Shown: piece by piece, positions 61,772 through 64,000 of the stretch | How the letters are laid out: the number at the start of each line of letters is the position of its first letter | Position numbering within the stretch: position 1 is the first letter of the stretch | Source of the DNA: Niveispirillum sp943370215 | GTDB lineage: Bacteria > Pseudomonadota > Alphaproteobacteria > Azospirillales > Azospirillaceae | Reading direction: 5' to 3' | Assembly: GCA_943370215.1 (NCBI GenBank) | Contig: CALRQC020000003.1 | Location: 124,001-188,000, forward strand | DNA: 64,000 nt | Program-made: the position numbers and the translations under genes | The notes under the pieces: model-generated | What the model was told of the DNA's origin: nothing | What the model saw: only the letters and a program-made list of their open reading frames with translations | Databases searched by the model: none

Positions 61772-62262
61772 GGCGCGGCCTGCGGGCCGGATGCGGTGCC
61801 GGCATGTGTCGGTGTCGTGCGCAGCCGGGTGGCCAGATCGATATCGCCGGCCATGCGGCGGCGGTTGCTGCTGGCCTTCAGGAAGCGCCCGATGGCCACG
61901 CCGGCCAGCAGGGCGCCGCCGACAAACAGTTCCGGCTGGCGCCGCGCCAGCCCCTCCGCCTTCGCCACCAGATCATCCAGCCCGCGATCGCGGACCTGAT
62001 CGGCCAGCTTGGCGGCCTGATCAGCCGCAGCCTCCACATAATGGGCCGTGCCGCCATGATCCTCGGCGCGCAGCCGGTCGGCGGCATCCCGCAATGCGCC
62101 GGCCACGCCGGAAATCTCGTCGGCGGCGCGGCGTTGCTGCTTCTCAAAGCCGCTGCGCACCGTTTCCCGGGCAGCGTCCACCATTTTGCCGCCGACTTCC
62201 TTGACCTGCTCGCCCAGCTCGGCGGCGGTTTTCTCACCAAAGGGGTTCGTCTGCTCCGGCAT
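61768..62262 (-). CDS. Nutrient deprivation-induced-type protein
   Basis: This 164-residue protein has a helical charged N-terminal region (about 10-85, with VKEVGGKMVDAARETVRSGF and GVAGALRDAADRLRAEDH), a hydrophobic helix (ELFVGGALLAGVAIGRFLKA) and a basic C-terminus. Such proteins are named for induction under nutrient deprivation in rhizobia. It starts at ATG 62262 with a good GGAGG site and heads a three-gene operon. A promoter upstream lies in the 615-bp gap; I could not identify it. Confidence 0.75.
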   Translation of the reverse strand: MPEQTNPFGEKTAAELGEQVKEVGGKMVDAARETVRSGFEKQQRRAADEISGVAGALRDAADRLRAEDHGGTAHYVEAAADQAAKLADQVRDRGLDDLVAKAEGLARRQPELFVGGALLAGVAIGRFLKASSNRRRMAGDIDLATRLRTTPTHAGTASGPQAAP

Positions 62263-62877
62263 CTGAGCCTCCTGTCATGGTTGTTGTGAAATGCTGCCCT
62301 GGGAAGAGAACAGCCGACCCCACCCCCCTTGTTCCCTGGGGTAGACCCATTCCCAGCCATGTTGCAGACGGGACGCTTCCGCGCCGCGCCATGTGCCCGA
62401 CCGGGTTGACCCACGGCCGGCAGGGGCGCACCATTTCTTCATGGCGGGGCGGTTTCGATGGCCGTTCCTGCCACCAGACCGACCGGACACGGGGTTTCCG
62501 TGGCTGGCCGGACATTCGGTCGGATCGTTATGTGGCGAAGCCACCGCGCTGATGCGGGTTACGAAGGTTTGCGCCCATCCGGCTGAGGCCGACAGGCCGT
62601 GCAAGAAGAAAGCGGCGGGTGCGTCCCTGGTGGGGCGCCCCGCCGTTTTCATGTCCGGCGCTGGCGGCCCTACCCCCAGGGTGGTGCCGGCGGAAAAGCG
62701 CTACCCCCAACGCCCCGGCCCGTTCCCCCACCCCTGCCATCTTTTCGTCTTAGCTGAACCATGGCGCTGCCGTTTCACGGTGGCATGAACCGTTTGGCGG
62801 TTTGGGTTGTTACAGCTTTGTCGCAAGCGCCCTGGATGGCCGCTTGTCGCTGACGGGACGGATGGAAAGGGTGGATC
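62263..62877. other. Gap of about 615 bp without a recognised gene
   Basis: I see no gene in this stretch. Open frames on both strands have no family-like sequence and no good ribosome site. Stretches near 62430-62560 and 62600-62730 are GC-rich without clear hairpins. A GGAAC motif at 62331-62335 (minus strand) has no properly spaced GTT partner, so I do not call a general stress promoter. Confidence 0.5.
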
Positions 62878-63507
62878 ATGTCGGGCTTGGCCTGGAGAGG
62901 CAGAGGCAAGGGAACGGGGCAGGCCCTGCCGGTGGCACTGCTGGCCCTGTTGCTGTCCGCCTGCGCCACGCCCAAGCCGGACCCAACCCCCGCCCCGAAA
63001 CCCAGTCCGCCGGTCGCCGCCGCCCCCCAGGCGCTGGTGCCGGCGACCCCGGTGCCCAAGCCCAAGCCCAAACCGAAACCGCCGGTCCCCAGGCCGGCGG
63101 CAAAATCTCCGGCGGTGCCCCCGGCGGGGACCAGCGACAGCGCGCCGCAGGTGGCGGCAATGCCATCCGCCCCGCCGGTGGAACTGGCCCCGGAACCCGC
63201 CCGCCCCGCGTTCGACCCTGACAGGCTGATCGGCCTGACGGAGCAACAGGCGGAGGCAGCCTTGGGCCAGCCGGGCCGGGTGGAGGAAAGCCCGCCATCG
63301 CGCACGCTTCATTACGCGGAGGGGCGCTGCGTTCTGCGGCTGCACCTGTTCATGGAAATGACCAGCCGCAGCTTCCGCACCCTCTCTTACGATCTCAACA
63401 GCACGGGAGTAGGCCCCGATGTCGTTCAGCAATGCCGTGACTGGCTCCAAGCTCGCTTCCGCGCCCCAGCCGGCGGCCCCGACGGGCGCGCGGCCAGCCA
63501 GCCGTGA
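62878..63507 (+). CDS. Proline-rich lipoprotein with a BamE/SmpA-like C-terminal domain
   Basis: This 209-residue protein has a lipoprotein signal with lipobox LLSAC at residue 29 and then about 70 residues of proline-, alanine- and lysine-rich spacer. The C-terminal domain (about 112-195, FDPDRLIGLTEQQAEAALGQ and HYAEGRCVLRLHLF) resembles the small SmpA/BamE-like fold of outer-membrane assembly. It overlaps the following response-regulator frame if that begins at 63419. Role in envelope maintenance is inferred. Confidence 0.72.
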   Translation: MSGLAWRGRGKGTGQALPVALLALLLSACATPKPDPTPAPKPSPPVAAAPQALVPATPVPKPKPKPKPPVPRPAAKSPAVPPAGTSDSAPQVAAMPSAPPVELAPEPARPAFDPDRLIGLTEQQAEAALGQPGRVEESPPSRTLHYAEGRCVLRLHLFMEMTSRSFRTLSYDLNSTGVGPDVVQQCRDWLQARFRAPAGGPDGRAASQP

Positions 63508-63517
63508 CGGTGCCATC

Positions 63518-64000
63518 ATGCAGACGGAAAACCCCATCGCCCGCGTGGCCCTGGTGGATGATGACGATCTGTTTCGTGAAAGCTTAGGCCTGAACCTGGC
63601 CGATGAAGGCTATGAGGTGATGCCCTTCGACCGGGGCCATACCGCCCTGGATTATTTCAGCAATGGCGGCACCGCCGACCTGATCCTGCTGGATTGGCGG
63701 ATGCCCCGGATGGACGGGATTGAGACCCTGCGCCAGTTGCGCGCCCGCAATATCGATATCCCGGTCATCTTCCTGACCGTGCTGTCCGACCAGATTTATG
63801 AGGAGACGGCGCTGGGCGGCGGGGCGGTGGATTTTGTCGAAAAATCCCGCTCCCTGCCCATCCTGTTGAAGCGGATGCAACTGATCGTGCAGGGCCGCAA
63901 GCCGCTGCCCGATGATGTGGGGGCCGCGAACGGGACCGATACGGGCGTGGCACCGGGCCAGATGTTCCGGCGCGGGCCGTTGGAACTGCGCCTGGATGTG
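63518..64000 (+). CDS. chvI: ChvI-like response regulator, 5' part (truncated by window edge)
   Basis: The frame starting at ATG 63518 encodes MQTENPIARVALVDDDDLF and runs off the right edge after 161 codons, so the C-terminal part is missing. The receiver domain is complete: acidic pocket DDDD at 14-17, phospho-acceptor D59 in LILLDWRMPRMDG, T87 and K109 (VDFVEKSRS). The ending FRRGPLELRLDV is the start of a winged-helix output domain like that of ChvI. It probably pairs with a ChvG-type sensor encoded beyond the window and governs envelope and acid response. The same frame could begin at ATG 63419. Confidence 0.85.
   Translation, partial: MQTENPIARVALVDDDDLFRESLGLNLADEGYEVMPFDRGHTALDYFSNGGTADLILLDWRMPRMDGIETLRQLRARNIDIPVIFLTVLSDQIYEETALGGGAVDFVEKSRSLPILLKRMQLIVQGRKPLPDDVGAANGTDTGVAPGQMFRRGPLELRLDV

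Noticed and set aside
62309..62335. EcfG-type general stress promoter upstream of the 62262 gene
   Set aside because: GGAAC is present, but the nearest GTT is 19 nt away rather than the usual 16-17, so the match is not acceptable.

Overview
This window is GC-rich chromosomal DNA from an alphaproteobacterium, most likely a Rhodospirillales/Azospirillaceae-type organism. That assignment rests on the gyrB-recF-dnaN cluster, the metX-metW and chorismate mutase-aminotransferase-tyrA clusters, a SufR/IscR-led suf operon with sufU and sufT, and a ChvI-like response regulator. It is an inference from gene content and codon style, not a database match. There are no rRNA or tRNA genes, no intact insertion sequence and no prophage that I can see. 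Most of the window is ordinary housekeeping sequence with small accessory insertions between genes.

Layout. 1-10 kb: a truncated FemAB-like acyltransferase, then gyrB, recF, a MazE/MazF-type toxin-antitoxin pair wedged between recF and dnaN, dnaN, an AlkZ-like DNA glycosylase, a frameshifted acyltransferase-3 gene, a Gdx/SugE exporter under a probable guanidine-II riboswitch, and ihfB. 10-19 kb: ilvD, a secreted hydrolase, xth, an orphan histidine kinase, a second hydrolase, a glycosyltransferase and a lipoprotein. 19.3-21.2 kb: a CRISPR array of 31 repeats and 30 spacers in type I-E style, with no cas gene in the window. 21-33 kb: a patatin-like protein, secA, a PpiC foldase, a MOSC protein, a PPK2 kinase, an M3 peptidase, MaoC and LapA. 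33-42 kb: metW-metX, chorismate mutase-aminotransferase-(membrane protein)-tyrA, and the argO/argP pair. 41-49 kb: beta-oxidation genes with a TetR regulator, a DUF885 peptidase and small envelope proteins. 49.9-50.9 kb: an AT-rich island carrying a Panacea-domain antitoxin and a two-helix membrane protein. 50.9-60.1 kb: the suf Fe-S assembly operon on the minus strand (regulator-sufB-sufC-sufD-sufS-sufU-sufT-sufA), interrupted by a GIY-YIG gene and two double-GNAT proteins. 60.4-64 kb: a three-gene envelope/stress operon, a lipoprotein and a truncated response regulator.

Mobile and repetitive DNA. Two related MITE-like elements (14085-14248 and 28982-29102) share terminal inverted repeats, have 3-bp TNA target duplications, and both duplications coincide with the stop codon of a neighbouring gene. 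A third element (16080-16275) with similar ends sits inside a copy of another intergenic repeat whose uninterrupted form is near position 680. Two families of palindromic repeats recur between genes and also form the cores of the MITEs.

Most interesting items: the orphan I-E-like array with a leader IHF-like site and an apparent PAM-derived pyrimidine; the Panacea plus membrane-protein pair as a candidate toxin-antitoxin system; the stop-codon MITEs; the GIY-YIG cassette flanked by palindromic repeats inside suf; and the guanidine-II riboswitch on gdx.
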